Positions 30,773 to 39,932 of a stretch of 64,000 nucleotides of DNA are shown here, piece by piece. The position numbers were made by a program, and so were the translations under genes. The notes below the pieces were generated by a model. That model saw nothing but the letters and a program-made list of their open reading frames with translations, made no database searches and was not told the DNA's origin. Positions within the stretch are counted from its first letter, which is position 1. The number at the start of each line of letters is the position of its first letter. Source of the stretch: PALG01 sp964495885 (lineage in GTDB: Bacteria > Bacteroidota > Bacteroidia > Flavobacteriales > Flavobacteriaceae); assembly GCA_964495885.1 (NCBI GenBank), contig CAZBWO010000011.1:1-64000 (forward strand), given 5' to 3'.

Positions 30773-31828
30773 TTAGAGTCCTAATATTTTTCTGAGACGT
30801 TCTTTATCGATTTCCGCGCCTGCGAAATCATCAAAACGCTTTTGAGTGGCTTCAATGATATGTTTTTGAATAAATGGTGCTCCTTCACGCGCACCCTGTT
30901 CTGGGCTTTTAATCACACATTCCCATTCCATTACGGCCCAGACATCGCAACCATATTCAGTAAGTTTACTAAAAATGGTTTTAAAATCTACCTGTCCGTC
31001 ACCCGGTGAACGATAGCGTCCGGCCCGGTCCCGCCAATCTGAATATCCTCCAAAAGCCCCGCGTTTCCCATCTGGCAGGAATTCAGAGTCTTTTACGTGG
31101 AAAGACTTAATAAACTCGTGGTAATGGTCTATATATTCAATATAATCTAATTGTTGTAATACAAAGTGACTGGGGTCATAGAGGATGTTTACGGCTTTAT
31201 GATTTCCGGTAGCTTCCAGAAAACGCTCAAAAGTAACCCCGTCATGGATATCTTCTCCGGGATGCACTTCATAGCATACGGCAACGCCATTTTCTTCAAA
31301 TTCATTTAGCAGCGGAAGCCAACGTTTGGCCAATTCTTCGAAGCCCATTTCCACTAGACCATCTGGACGTTGTGGCCAAGGATGGAAGGTATGCCAAAGT
31401 AAGGCTCCACTAAAAGTTGCGTGCGCTTTAAGTCCTAAATGTTTGCTAGCACGCGCAGCACTTAGGAGTTGGTTTCGGGCCCATTCGGTGCGTTTTTTAG
31501 GATTGTTTTTACAATCATCTGGCGCAAAATTGTCAAACATCAAATCATAAGCTGGATGTACCGCTACCAATTGCCCTTGTAGGTGGGTAGAGAGTTCGGT
31601 AATTTCAAGTCCGTAGCTATTGATAGTTCCTTTCAGTTCATCACAATAATCTTTGCTTTCCCCCGCAAGGGTTAAATCAATAAGCCTAGATTCCCAAGTA
31701 GGAATTTGAATTCCTTTATACCCAAGATCTGCAGCCCATTTACAAATACTTTCCAAGCTATTGAAAGGCGCTTTGTCATCCATAAATTGGGCTAGAAAAA
31801 CTGCAGGTCCTTTAATGGTCTTCATCAT
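30773..31828 (-). CDS. Sugar phosphate isomerase/epimerase family TIM barrel
   Basis: 351 aa, cytoplasmic, of the xylose-isomerase-like (AP endonuclease 2) TIM-barrel superfamily. Metal-site residues appear at the expected strand ends: CYEVHPGEDIHD, LYDPSHFVLQQLDY, SFHVKDSEF and VMEWEC near the C-terminus. Two ATG codons are adjacent at the start. Family members act as isomerases, epimerases or 3-keto-glycoside lyases. It is flanked by Gfo/Idh and DUF1080 genes with 10-bp gaps. Confidence 0.9.
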   Translation of the reverse strand: MMKTIKGPAVFLAQFMDDKAPFNSLESICKWAADLGYKGIQIPTWESRLIDLTLAGESKDYCDELKGTINSYGLEITELSTHLQGQLVAVHPAYDLMFDNFAPDDCKNNPKKRTEWARNQLLSAARASKHLGLKAHATFSGALLWHTFHPWPQRPDGLVEMGFEELAKRWLPLLNEFEENGVAVCYEVHPGEDIHDGVTFERFLEATGNHKAVNILYDPSHFVLQQLDYIEYIDHYHEFIKSFHVKDSEFLPDGKRGAFGGYSDWRDRAGRYRSPGDGQVDFKTIFSKLTEYGCDVWAVMEWECVIKSPEQGAREGAPFIQKHIIEATQKRFDDFAGAEIDKERLRKILGL

Positions 31829-31838
31829 TTAGTTGCTT

Positions 31839-32972
31839 TTAAAGTTCTTTCCAAATGTTCCCTTCTTGGTGGGAGGCTACTGATGTTTCGATAAAGTGCA
31901 TGCCTCTAACACCATCTTCCATAGAAGGGAATTCGGCAGGATCATAATCTTGATTTCTAATTGCCTTTGCCATGCCTTTATAAATATTCCCCATGGCATC
32001 AAAAATCCCCTCTGGATGTCCTGGTGGGAGTTTGGTTCCCTCTAAAGAAAGTTCACTGTTATAGGCATGTCCTGGTTTCAAGGTTTTTAATGGCTGTCCT
32101 TCTTCTAAGTGATAAAGATAATTGGGATTTTCCTGTTCCCATTTCAATCCACCATTTTTTCCATAGATTGCTACGGTAAAATTGTTTTCTTCGGCGGTGG
32201 CAATTTGGCTGGCCCGAAGAACCCCTTTTGTATTCCCGTTGAAACGCAGCAGGACGGTACCATCAATATCCATTACATTATCTTCGTACAGATAGTTGAG
32301 GTCTGCCAGAATGGAAGTTACTTTCATCCCAGAAACATATTCCAACATTTGGTAAGCATGTACGCCAATATCACCCATACAACAGCTAATCCCTGATTTT
32401 TTCGGATTGAGACGCCAGGTGGTTTTTCGTTGCTCTACATCATGAATGATGGGGTTGATCCATCCTTGGTAATATTGCACATCTATTTTTTGGATTTCCC
32501 CCAAAACGCCATTGGCAATCATCTTTTTCATTTGGCGTATCATTGGATAGCCGGTATAGGTATGGGTAAGGGCGAAAAGTGTATTGTTTTTTTGCTGAAT
32601 GGATTGTAGTTCCAATGCTTCCGAATAGGTCATGGTCATTGGTTTTTCACAGATCACATTAAACCCATTTTCAATCAGCTTTTTGGCCATGGGGAAGTGA
32701 AGGAAATTCGGTGTTAAAATCGAAAATACCTGAATACGCTCACTTTCAGGAAGTTTTAACTCTTCTTCCACCATGGTATCAAAATCCTTGTAAATACGAT
32801 TGGTTGGAATTCCTATTTCTTTAGCAAACGCCATGTTTGCTTCAAAGTCTGGGTTAAAAACAGCTCCTGTTAATTGATAGGCATCAAACATACTGGCGGC
32901 AACCCGGTGCAGCACCCCAATTAAGGAATCACCTCCACCACCAAGTACACCCCAGCGAATTTTATTACTCAT
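31839..32972 (-). CDS. Gfo/Idh/MocA family oxidoreductase
   Basis: 377 aa. N-terminal Rossmann domain (GVLGGGGDSLIGVLHRVA at 8-25), the conserved EKPMTMTYSEALEL (E-K-P with the catalytic-region Lys), and a C-terminal alpha/beta dimer domain with GDIGVHAYQMLEYVSG, where the His would be catalytic. NAD(P)-dependent oxidation or reduction of a sugar, inositol or 3-keto intermediate is expected. Placed between the MFS permease and TIM-barrel genes in the operon. Confidence 0.93.
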   Translation of the reverse strand: MSNKIRWGVLGGGGDSLIGVLHRVAASMFDAYQLTGAVFNPDFEANMAFAKEIGIPTNRIYKDFDTMVEEELKLPESERIQVFSILTPNFLHFPMAKKLIENGFNVICEKPMTMTYSEALELQSIQQKNNTLFALTHTYTGYPMIRQMKKMIANGVLGEIQKIDVQYYQGWINPIIHDVEQRKTTWRLNPKKSGISCCMGDIGVHAYQMLEYVSGMKVTSILADLNYLYEDNVMDIDGTVLLRFNGNTKGVLRASQIATAEENNFTVAIYGKNGGLKWEQENPNYLYHLEEGQPLKTLKPGHAYNSELSLEGTKLPPGHPEGIFDAMGNIYKGMAKAIRNQDYDPAEFPSMEDGVRGMHFIETSVASHQEGNIWKEL

Positions 32973-32977
32973 ATTGT

Positions 32978-34201
32978 TTATTCTTTATATTCTATTTTTT
33001 CGTTTTTAAACAACAATGCGAAAAGTACCAATACTCCTCCCGCAAATAAGGCTGGGAACGTCCAAATGGTTTTCCATCCATGTGCACCTCCATCTAATAA
33101 ATTGGCATCGGTAACTTTTCCAGCAACATAGAAACCTATCAACATTCCAAGTCCATAAGTAGCCAAGGTAATCAGCCCTTGCGCCGCACTTTTTGCTTTT
33201 TCTCCAGCTTTGCTATCGGTATAAATTTGTCCGGAAACGAAGAAGAAATCATAGCAAATCCCATGAAGTAAAATTCCTATAATAATCATGAATACCAGTT
33301 CCCCAGTATCACCATACGCAAAGAGTAAATACCGAATGGTCCAAGCCAACATCCCAGCAAGGATAGTGAGTTTGAAACCAAAACGCTTAAAGAAAAACGG
33401 CAATAATAGCATGAACAGAATTTCTGAAACCTGCCCTAACGATGCTTTCCCGGTTGAACCTTCCATGCCGATTTCAACAAGGAACGGACTTAAATTCTGA
33501 TAATAAAATGCGAGTGGGATACAAATTAAAATGGAAGCAAGGAAGAAGACTAAAAAGTTTCGGTCCTTCAGTAGTTTTAATGCATCAAGCCCTAAAATAT
33601 CTGAAATACTAGAGGAAGTTCCTTTTGCTTTCGGAGGGGTTTTAGGTAAAGTGAAACTGAAAACCCCAAGTACTGCGGAAGCAACTGCCACCATTAGAAA
33701 CGTATTGGATAAATCACCGGCTGCAATGCCTGCTTCAGAATCCCAAGCCATAAAACTAATGGTAACTCCTGCCACAATCCAACCAATGGTTCCCCATACC
33801 CGAATAAATGGAAAGGACTTAGCAGGATCTTTCATTTGATTGAACGAAACCGAATTCACCAAAGCCAATGTAGGCATATACGCAATCATATATCCTAAAA
33901 CATAGGGGTAAAAAACATTGAAGTCGGTTGCTTTAGACATTTGGTACATTAAAAAAGCGCCAATAAGGTGAAGGATTCCCAAAATCCGTTCTGCATTAAA
34001 ATAACGATCGGCAATAAGTCCAATAATAAACGGTGCAATTATAGCCCCCCATGATTGGGTAGAAAAAGCCATGGCTGTTTCTGCTCCAGAAGCAGATAGG
34101 TTATTGCCCAAAAAAGTTCCTAAAGTCACAAACCATCCACCCCAAATAAAGAATTCGAGGAACATCATTATGGAAAGTCGAATATAATTAAGTGTTTTCA
34201 T
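32978..34201 (-). CDS. NupG-type MFS permease (nucleoside/sugar:H+ symporter family)
   Basis: 407 aa with 12 predicted membrane helices. N-terminal IRLSIMMFLEFFIWGGWFVTLGTFL and the loop GLIADRYFNAERILGILHLIGA are typical of the nucleoside:H+ symporter branch (NupG/XapB). In flavobacteria and Bacteroides such permeases often sit in sugar-acid or glycoside operons. Here it lies between a TIM-barrel lipoprotein gene and the Gfo/Idh gene, so it probably imports the product of the periplasmic steps. Confidence 0.9.
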   Translation of the reverse strand: MKTLNYIRLSIMMFLEFFIWGGWFVTLGTFLGNNLSASGAETAMAFSTQSWGAIIAPFIIGLIADRYFNAERILGILHLIGAFLMYQMSKATDFNVFYPYVLGYMIAYMPTLALVNSVSFNQMKDPAKSFPFIRVWGTIGWIVAGVTISFMAWDSEAGIAAGDLSNTFLMVAVASAVLGVFSFTLPKTPPKAKGTSSSISDILGLDALKLLKDRNFLVFFLASILICIPLAFYYQNLSPFLVEIGMEGSTGKASLGQVSEILFMLLLPFFFKRFGFKLTILAGMLAWTIRYLLFAYGDTGELVFMIIIGILLHGICYDFFFVSGQIYTDSKAGEKAKSAAQGLITLATYGLGMLIGFYVAGKVTDANLLDGGAHGWKTIWTFPALFAGGVLVLFALLFKNEKIEYKE

Positions 34202-34212
34202 AAGAGACAGTA

Positions 34213-35184
34213 TTATTGGTTAAGTGCTTTTAATACTAACGCTTTGGTGGCAGCAATTCCTTCGGCAGGGGTTGCTTCCCCTTCAAATTCAATCCCGATG
34301 AAGCCTTCAAAGTCTGAAGCCTTCACAATATCCATCATTTTATAGAAATCGATTTTAGTTTCATCACCGTTCGCGTCAAATTCATAAGACTTAGCCGAAA
34401 CGCCTTTTGCATAAGGCATAAGCATTTCGGTTCCTTTATACTTGTCATATTCTTCTACACAAGGAGCACCCCATCGGGCACCACCTTCACGCTTCAAACA
34501 GAAGTTTCCAAAATCAGGAAGGGTTCCTACGTTTTCCATGTCAACTCCCTCCATCACCCTAACTAATAATTCAGCATTACTTGAGAGCCCGCCGTGATTT
34601 TCTACAATAATATTTACATTTTTAGGGGCGGCATATTCACATAGTGCTTTAAGGGAGCGTACAGAGTTTTTTACCCAGTCATCTGCATTTTCTTCCCCAA
34701 ATAAATTTACACGAATAGAGTGGCACCCTAAAAAGGCCGCGGCGTCAATCCACTTTTTATGGTTTTCCACGGCTTGGTTGGTAATGGCCTCATCGTTAAA
34801 GGAAAGATCTCCTTCCCCATCAATCATAATTAATAAGTTTTGCATTCCATGACGCTCACTGCGTACTTTGAGGGTGTCTAAAAGAACTTGGAGTTCTACT
34901 CCTTTCATGGGGTAGTTTACGTTTTCATTTACGTACAGCTGACTTACATACTCAAGGCCTTCAAAGCCCATTTCACTTGCGGTTTTGGCAAAATCTGTAG
35001 GGTCTGCTTCCCCTGCAAAAATGTGTTTGTTTAATGACCATTGTGCTAAGGAAAGGGAATAGGACTTTTCTGGAATGGTATCTTCGGAAATTTCGGAAGT
35101 TGCTGTATTGTCTTCTTGTTTGGCCTGGTCCTTACAGGCGCCTAAGAGGAAGACCGCTAAAACTAGCAGGGCTAAATTTTTCAT
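34213..35184 (-). CDS. TIM-barrel isomerase-like lipoprotein
   Basis: 323 aa from ATG 35184 (the frame reaches a TTG two codons earlier, which is less likely). Lipobox LLGAC anchors it at the membrane, so this TIM barrel works outside the cytoplasm. Barrel features: NVNIIVENHGGLSSN (metal-ligand Glu), TLPDFGNFC, the KGVSAKSYEFD strand, and a final FEGFIGIEFEGE. It is the first gene of the leftward operon and is divergent to the GMC gene across the LacI-type palindrome. A -7-like TATCTTAG lies about 50 bp upstream of the start. Confidence 0.9.
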   Translation of the reverse strand: MKNLALLVLAVFLLGACKDQAKQEDNTATSEISEDTIPEKSYSLSLAQWSLNKHIFAGEADPTDFAKTASEMGFEGLEYVSQLYVNENVNYPMKGVELQVLLDTLKVRSERHGMQNLLIMIDGEGDLSFNDEAITNQAVENHKKWIDAAAFLGCHSIRVNLFGEENADDWVKNSVRSLKALCEYAAPKNVNIIVENHGGLSSNAELLVRVMEGVDMENVGTLPDFGNFCLKREGGARWGAPCVEEYDKYKGTEMLMPYAKGVSAKSYEFDANGDETKIDFYKMMDIVKASDFEGFIGIEFEGEATPAEGIAATKALVLKALNQ

Positions 35185-35300
35185 TGTCAAATTGATATGG
35201 TTAATTGAGAGAAATAGTTGGTCTGGTTTATTGGCTCTAAGATAAGCCTTTTTTGAAAGGAAACTAAAGGAATGACTTCATGATTGAGATTTTAATAGGC

Positions 35301-35312
35301 GAAAACGTTTTC
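35301..35312. promoter_or_regulatory. LacI-family operator palindrome between divergent sugar operons
   Basis: GAAAACGTTTTC, a perfect 12-bp palindrome with the central CG typical of LacI/GalR-family operators. It lies 117 bp before the leftward operon start and 157 bp before the GMC gene. The same 12-mer occurs at 45673-45684. No LacI-family gene is in the window. Confidence 0.65.
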
Positions 35313-35468
35313 GACTGACAATCTTCTTATTTTAAGGAGGGTTTTTTGTATAATCGAAAAAAATGGCGGAAATTAGTAGTTACATTACGTTTTTCTGGGA
35401 ATTTTGAAATTTCAGATCCACAGAAATTCATTTGACCGAAATTTTCTTATTAACTGAATAACAAACAC

Positions 35469-37166
35469 ATGGCAAACCCTAATGAAATGTATGATGCCAT
35501 CGTCGTGGGTTCTGGGATTAGCGGCGGTTGGGCTGCCAAGGAACTTTGCGAAGGTGGGTTAAAAACCTTGGTCTTGGAACGAGGCCGAATGGTAAAACAC
35601 ATTGAAGATTACCCTACCGCGAATATGGACCCTTGGGATTTTAAATTCAAAGGGCAACTTCCCGTTGAGGAAAAGAAAAAACAATTAAAACAATCCAGAA
35701 CTGGATATACTACAGATGAATCGGCACGCCATTGGTTTGTGAATGATCTTGTACACCCTTATAACGAGGTCAAAAGATTTGACTGGATTAGAGGATACCA
35801 TGTAGGTGGAAGATCTATTATGTGGGGACGTCAAAGCTATCGTTTAAGTGATATTGATTTTGCCGCAAATAAGAATGAAGGTATTGCTGTAGATTGGCCC
35901 GTTCGTTATAAGGATATCGCACCATGGTATGATAAAGTAGAGGAATTTATTGGGGTAAGTGGTGAAGCTCTAGGAATGGAAGTTCTACCTGATGGCGTTT
36001 TCTCTCCCCCAATGGAATTGAACTGTGCCGAAGAGGAATTTAAAAATACCCTAAAAGCGAATTATGATGACGGCAGGGTACTAACCATTGGCCGTGCAGC
36101 ACATATTACAGGAGATAAAGCCCATGAAGGCCGATCTAATTGTCAATATAGAAACCGTTGTATGCGCGGTTGTCCGTTTGGCGCTTATTTTAGCAGCGTA
36201 TCTTCTACCTTGCCTGCTGCCGAAAAAACTGGAAATATGACCCTAAGGCCAAATTCCATTGTACATGAAATCATGTATGATGAGGCAACAAAAAAAGCCA
36301 CAGGGGTGAAAGTAATAGATGCTGAAACTGGTGAAAAAATGGAATTCAAAGCAAAGGTGGTTTTCCTTTGTGCGTCTGCCATTGCAACCGCAAGTATCTT
36401 AATGCAATCTAAAAGTGAACGCTTCCCGAACGGAATGGGGAATGACAGCGGGGAATTAGGATGTAATATCATGGACCACCATTTCAAAGCAGGGGCCATG
36501 GCAAAAGTAGATGCTTTCGAAGATAAATATTATAAAGGAAGACGGCCTAATGGAATATACATTCCGCGTTTTAGAAATATTGGCGGAAAAACAGACATGC
36601 CTACCTTTAAAAGAGGATATGGCTATCAAGGAGGCGCAGGTCGCTCCAACTACGAAGAAGTCGTTGCTGAATTAGGCTACGGAAAAGCCCTCAAGGATGA
36701 AATCCAAAAACCCGGAAGCTGGAGTATGTTGTTGATGGGCTTTGGAGAGTGTCTTCCATACCACGATAATAAAATGACCTTGGATTACGACAAGTTGGAT
36801 AAGTGGGGATTACCTACAATTACCTTTGACGTTGAGTGGAAGGAAAACGAGTATGCAATGCGTAAAGACATGGTACAACAAGCCATGGAAATGTTAGAAA
36901 AAGCAGGGTATAAGGATATTCGTCCGTGGGATGATCCTGGAGCTCCAGGTTTGGGAATTCACGAAATGGGAACTGCACGTATGGGGAATGATCCAAAAAC
37001 TTCTGTTTGCAACAAGAATAACCAGTTACATGCAGTATCAAACGTATACTGCACCGATGGATCCTTTATGACTTCGGCTAGCTGTGTGAACCCTTCACTA
37101 ACGTATATGGCATTTACAGCAAGAGCTGCTAAACATGCCATTGATCAACTTAAAAACGAAGCATAA
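35469..37166 (+). CDS. GMC family oxidoreductase (sugar/glycoside dehydrogenase large subunit)
   Basis: 565 aa flavoprotein. FAD Rossmann motif AIVVGSGISGGWAAKEL at 10-26, then VLERG; substrate-side segments RGYHVGGRSIMWGR; a Cys-rich stretch C-x5-C-x3-C near residue 230; and the GMC C-terminal block GIHEMGTARMG with the catalytic His and a final CVNPSLTYMAF. The Cys-rich and large-subunit features resemble gluconate 2-dehydrogenase/glucoside 3-dehydrogenase large subunits. The next gene, overlapping by one base (TAATG), encodes the small subunit. Export would be by piggy-backing on the Tat signal of that partner. Confidence 0.93.
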   Translation: MANPNEMYDAIVVGSGISGGWAAKELCEGGLKTLVLERGRMVKHIEDYPTANMDPWDFKFKGQLPVEEKKKQLKQSRTGYTTDESARHWFVNDLVHPYNEVKRFDWIRGYHVGGRSIMWGRQSYRLSDIDFAANKNEGIAVDWPVRYKDIAPWYDKVEEFIGVSGEALGMEVLPDGVFSPPMELNCAEEEFKNTLKANYDDGRVLTIGRAAHITGDKAHEGRSNCQYRNRCMRGCPFGAYFSSVSSTLPAAEKTGNMTLRPNSIVHEIMYDEATKKATGVKVIDAETGEKMEFKAKVVFLCASAIATASILMQSKSERFPNGMGNDSGELGCNIMDHHFKAGAMAKVDAFEDKYYKGRRPNGIYIPRFRNIGGKTDMPTFKRGYGYQGGAGRSNYEEVVAELGYGKALKDEIQKPGSWSMLLMGFGECLPYHDNKMTLDYDKLDKWGLPTITFDVEWKENEYAMRKDMVQQAMEMLEKAGYKDIRPWDDPGAPGLGIHEMGTARMGNDPKTSVCNKNNQLHAVSNVYCTDGSFMTSASCVNPSLTYMAFTARAAKHAIDQLKNEA

Positions 37167-37855
37167 TGGATAGAAGACAAGCATTACGAAACATAGGATG
37201 GGGAGCTGGTGCCTTAGTGGCAACTCCTACCATCATTAGTATATTACAGAGTTGTGAGAACAAGCCAACCTTTGTCCCTGTTTTTCTTTCAGCTGCCCAA
37301 GGACATGCCCTTAAGAGTATGGTAGATTTAATTATTCCAAATGATGAAGCTGTACCAGGTGCTGTTGCAGTAGGGGTACACGAATTTATTGATTCTTATT
37401 GGGATCAAGTGCTTCCTTCAGATGAAAGTCAATTGAAAGACGAATTTATGGATTCCTCTCCTACGCAAGAAAAGCAATTTGTAAAAGATGCCTTTGCAAC
37501 CTTTGAAAATAGTTTTAAGACTACATTCAACAAAGAATTGGCAGATGGAACCCCTGAAGAGTTTGACCAACTTTTAGCGAAATATCTTCGTAGCAGTAAG
37601 GAAGAACAAATGGCTTATGGAAAGAAGATGGCAGAGTATTTGATGGCATTGGAGAAAGATCCTGCTACTGCTAGTTTTGATGAAGACGCTCAACTATTTT
37701 ATTTGCTTTCCTCTATTCGAGGGTTAACCACTTGGGGATGGAAAACCAGCGAACAAATTGGTGAAAATGTACTATGGTACGATCCAGTTCCTGGTCAGCA
37801 GAAAGGATGTATTCCTTTGGAAGAAGCTGGAAACGGTAAAGTGATGTCATTATAA
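37166..37855 (+). CDS. Gluconate 2-dehydrogenase subunit 3 family protein (Tat-exported)
   Basis: 229 aa. Twin-arginine-type signal MDRRQALRNIGWGAGALVATP, followed by LQSC, a possible lipobox (Cys-30). The mature domain is helical with the subunit-3 pattern IIPNDEAVPGAVAVGVHEFID at about residues 51-71 and a C-terminal S-S-I-R-G-L-T-T-W-G-W-K-T-S-E-x-I-G. It is thought to chaperone and export the GMC subunit and help anchor the dehydrogenase. One-base overlap with the GMC gene. Confidence 0.93.
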   Translation: MDRRQALRNIGWGAGALVATPTIISILQSCENKPTFVPVFLSAAQGHALKSMVDLIIPNDEAVPGAVAVGVHEFIDSYWDQVLPSDESQLKDEFMDSSPTQEKQFVKDAFATFENSFKTTFNKELADGTPEEFDQLLAKYLRSSKEEQMAYGKKMAEYLMALEKDPATASFDEDAQLFYLLSSIRGLTTWGWKTSEQIGENVLWYDPVPGQQKGCIPLEEAGNGKVMSL

Positions 37856-37863
37856 TATAAACT

Positions 37864-38793
37864 ATGGATCGAAGATCATTCATACAAAAGGGAGCCTTTG
37901 TGGGTTCCCTTTTTTCATTAGGAGGAACAGCGTTAGCTTCAGAAATTTTTTCAAGTAAAAAGGTGTTTACTTCCGAAGCCCCTTTTCATTTAAAATATGC
38001 TCCACACGATGGAATGTTTAAAGCTCATGCTGGAGACTCCATACTCCCACAGCTAGATTTTATGGCCGCTCAAGGATTTACGGCTTTTGAGGATAATGAA
38101 ATGCGTAACAGGAGTATTTCAGAACAGAAAGAAATAGCGAACAAAATGCAATCCTTAGGGATGCAAATGGGCGTTTTTGTCGCGCATAAGATTTATTGGA
38201 ACGAACCCAACCTTGCTAGTGGAAATTTAGAAAAAAGGGAAGAATTCCTTTCAGAAATACGTGCTTCTGTTGAAGTGGCCAAAAGAGTAAATGCGAAATG
38301 GATGACTGTAGTTCCGGGTCATATAGATCCAAGGTTAAACGTGCAATACCAAACTGCAAATGTGGTAGAATCCCTTAAACAGGCTTGTGCTATTTTAGAA
38401 CCTCACGGACTTGTCATGGTCTTGGAGCCGCTTAATTTTAGAGATCATCCTGGGTTGTTTCTTTCAGAATCGCCGCAAGCTTACCAAATTTGTAAGGCAG
38501 TGAACAGCGAGTCCTGTAAGATTTTGTTTGACATTTATCATCAACAAATTCAAGAAGGCAATTTAATTCCTAATATTGAGGCCTGTTGGGACGAGATTGC
38601 CTATTTTCAAGTAGGGGATAATCCAGGAAGAAAGGAGCCCACCACTGGGGAAATAAATTACAGGAATGTATTTCGATTTATTCATGATAAAGGATTTGAT
38701 GGAATTGTTGGAATGGAGCATGGAAATTCCACTGAAGGAAAACTTGGGGAATTGAAGGTTATTGAGGCCTATAAGGAAGTTGATAATTTTTAG
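37864..38793 (+). CDS. Hydroxypyruvate-isomerase-like TIM barrel (Tat-type signal)
   Basis: 309 aa. N-terminal signal MDRRSFIQKGAFVGSLFSLG with an RR pair suggests Tat export. The mature part is an AP-endonuclease-2-type barrel like hydroxypyruvate isomerase: LKYAPHDGMFK, LDFMAAQGFTAFEDNEM, VMVLEPLNFRDHPG (metal Glu), ILFDIYHQQIQEGNL and VGMEHGNS at the end. Probably acts on sugar-derived keto compounds produced by the GMC dehydrogenase. 8 bp after the small-subunit gene. Confidence 0.92.
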   Translation: MDRRSFIQKGAFVGSLFSLGGTALASEIFSSKKVFTSEAPFHLKYAPHDGMFKAHAGDSILPQLDFMAAQGFTAFEDNEMRNRSISEQKEIANKMQSLGMQMGVFVAHKIYWNEPNLASGNLEKREEFLSEIRASVEVAKRVNAKWMTVVPGHIDPRLNVQYQTANVVESLKQACAILEPHGLVMVLEPLNFRDHPGLFLSESPQAYQICKAVNSESCKILFDIYHQQIQEGNLIPNIEACWDEIAYFQVGDNPGRKEPTTGEINYRNVFRFIHDKGFDGIVGMEHGNSTEGKLGELKVIEAYKEVDNF

Positions 38794-38799
38794 AAAAGA

Positions 38800-39405
38800 A
38801 TGGACTCGCGATTGGCTTCCGTATCACTACCCTTGAAATGTGATGTTTCGTATTTTGAAATTTTCATTTCCCCTACAGTTTCAAAGGAACTGTATCAACT
38901 TTTCCAACATGATTACCAAATTCAAGCGTCTAAGCTTTCATGGAAAATAGGTGATGAGATTATAGAAAGTGATTTCAGTAAAATAATTTTCACAGATCAA
39001 GAATTAATACATAAAAATGTTTTTGAAGCTTCTATTTGGGGAAATTCATATGTTTGGCCTGCTGCCTTGCTTCCAGTTAAGGAAGCCATTGAAGATATCA
39101 CAAAAAAAGAGTTTCGGGTTTGTGTTTGCATTTATTATCCAGATGGTACCTCTGGTGTAGATTTCCATTCAGATTTTGTAGCATTTGGTGACACCAGCGT
39201 GATTCCTTCTTTAAGTTTGGGGGCAGAAAGGACGTTTCAGCTTCGTGAAAGAGCTACGCAAGAAGTCTACAGTAAATTATTACATGAAGGGAGCCTTGTT
39301 GTTATGGGAGATCAATGTCAAGAACTTTATGAACATGCGCTCCCCTTGGACCCTAAATGCAAAAGCGGAAGAATCAATTTGACCTTCCGCCAGTATGGGT
39401 TATAA
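38800..39405 (+). CDS. AlkB-like 2-oxoglutarate/Fe(II)-dependent dioxygenase
   Basis: 201 aa. Iron ligands H123-x-D125 (DFHSDF) and H179, and the 2-oxoglutarate-binding RINLTFR with R191 and R197 in AlkB arrangement; the preceding SLSLGAERTFQLR is the usual beta-strand block of the family. Members repair alkylated bases or hydroxylate other substrates. It lies 6 bp after the TIM-barrel gene, so is probably co-transcribed with it, which is unexpected for a repair enzyme. Confidence 0.9.
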   Translation: MDSRLASVSLPLKCDVSYFEIFISPTVSKELYQLFQHDYQIQASKLSWKIGDEIIESDFSKIIFTDQELIHKNVFEASIWGNSYVWPAALLPVKEAIEDITKKEFRVCVCIYYPDGTSGVDFHSDFVAFGDTSVIPSLSLGAERTFQLRERATQEVYSKLLHEGSLVVMGDQCQELYEHALPLDPKCKSGRINLTFRQYGL

Positions 39406-39413
39406 AGAGATTT

Positions 39414-39926
39414 TTACTCTACTATAAACTTCCCTTTCATCATGGCCGAATGGCCTGGGAAACTACAGATAAAATCATACGTTCCTTTTTCCGGTGCTGT
39501 AAATGTAATGGAATCAGACTCACCGCCACCCAGCATTTTGGTATGTACAATCACCTCTGCGCCTTCTTCCGGAATCCAATCTGCATCTTCACCCGCATTG
39601 GAAGCTTTGATGGAAAATTCCTGAATGCTAACGCCAGGTTTTAGCAATACAAAATTGTGCCCCATAACCTTCATGTCCAACTTCCCAATATGTGAAAGTA
39701 TCAAGGTAACTTCTTGACCAGCTTTCACTTTAATTTCACTTTTGTTGAATTTCATCATGTCATTACCAGTAAGGGTAACCTCTACACTTTTAGGGTCTTC
39801 CTTTTTGGTTTCTTCGGTAGTGCCAATTTTAATGGAACTATCCTCTTTTTTCTTTTCTTCTTTTCCACCACAAGCTATCAAAAGCGATAGTGTTGCAAGC
39901 AGGAGTATAGATTTAAGTGTTTTCAT
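39414..39926 (-). CDS. Azurin, lipoprotein form
   Basis: 170 aa. A lipobox LLIAC (Cys-19) anchors it, followed by a charged K/E linker (20-48) and an azurin domain. Type 1 copper ligands are visible: His-90 (MGHNFV), then Cys-154, His-159 and Met-163 in CSFPGHSAMMKG. It would shuttle electrons in the periplasm. It is 6 bp after the YheT-type hydrolase gene. Confidence 0.95.
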   Translation of the reverse strand: MKTLKSILLLATLSLLIACGGKEEKKKEDSSIKIGTTEETKKEDPKSVEVTLTGNDMMKFNKSEIKVKAGQEVTLILSHIGKLDMKVMGHNFVLLKPGVSIQEFSIKASNAGEDADWIPEEGAEVIVHTKMLGGGESDSITFTAPEKGTYDFICSFPGHSAMMKGKFIVE

Positions 39927-39932
39927 CGTGTA

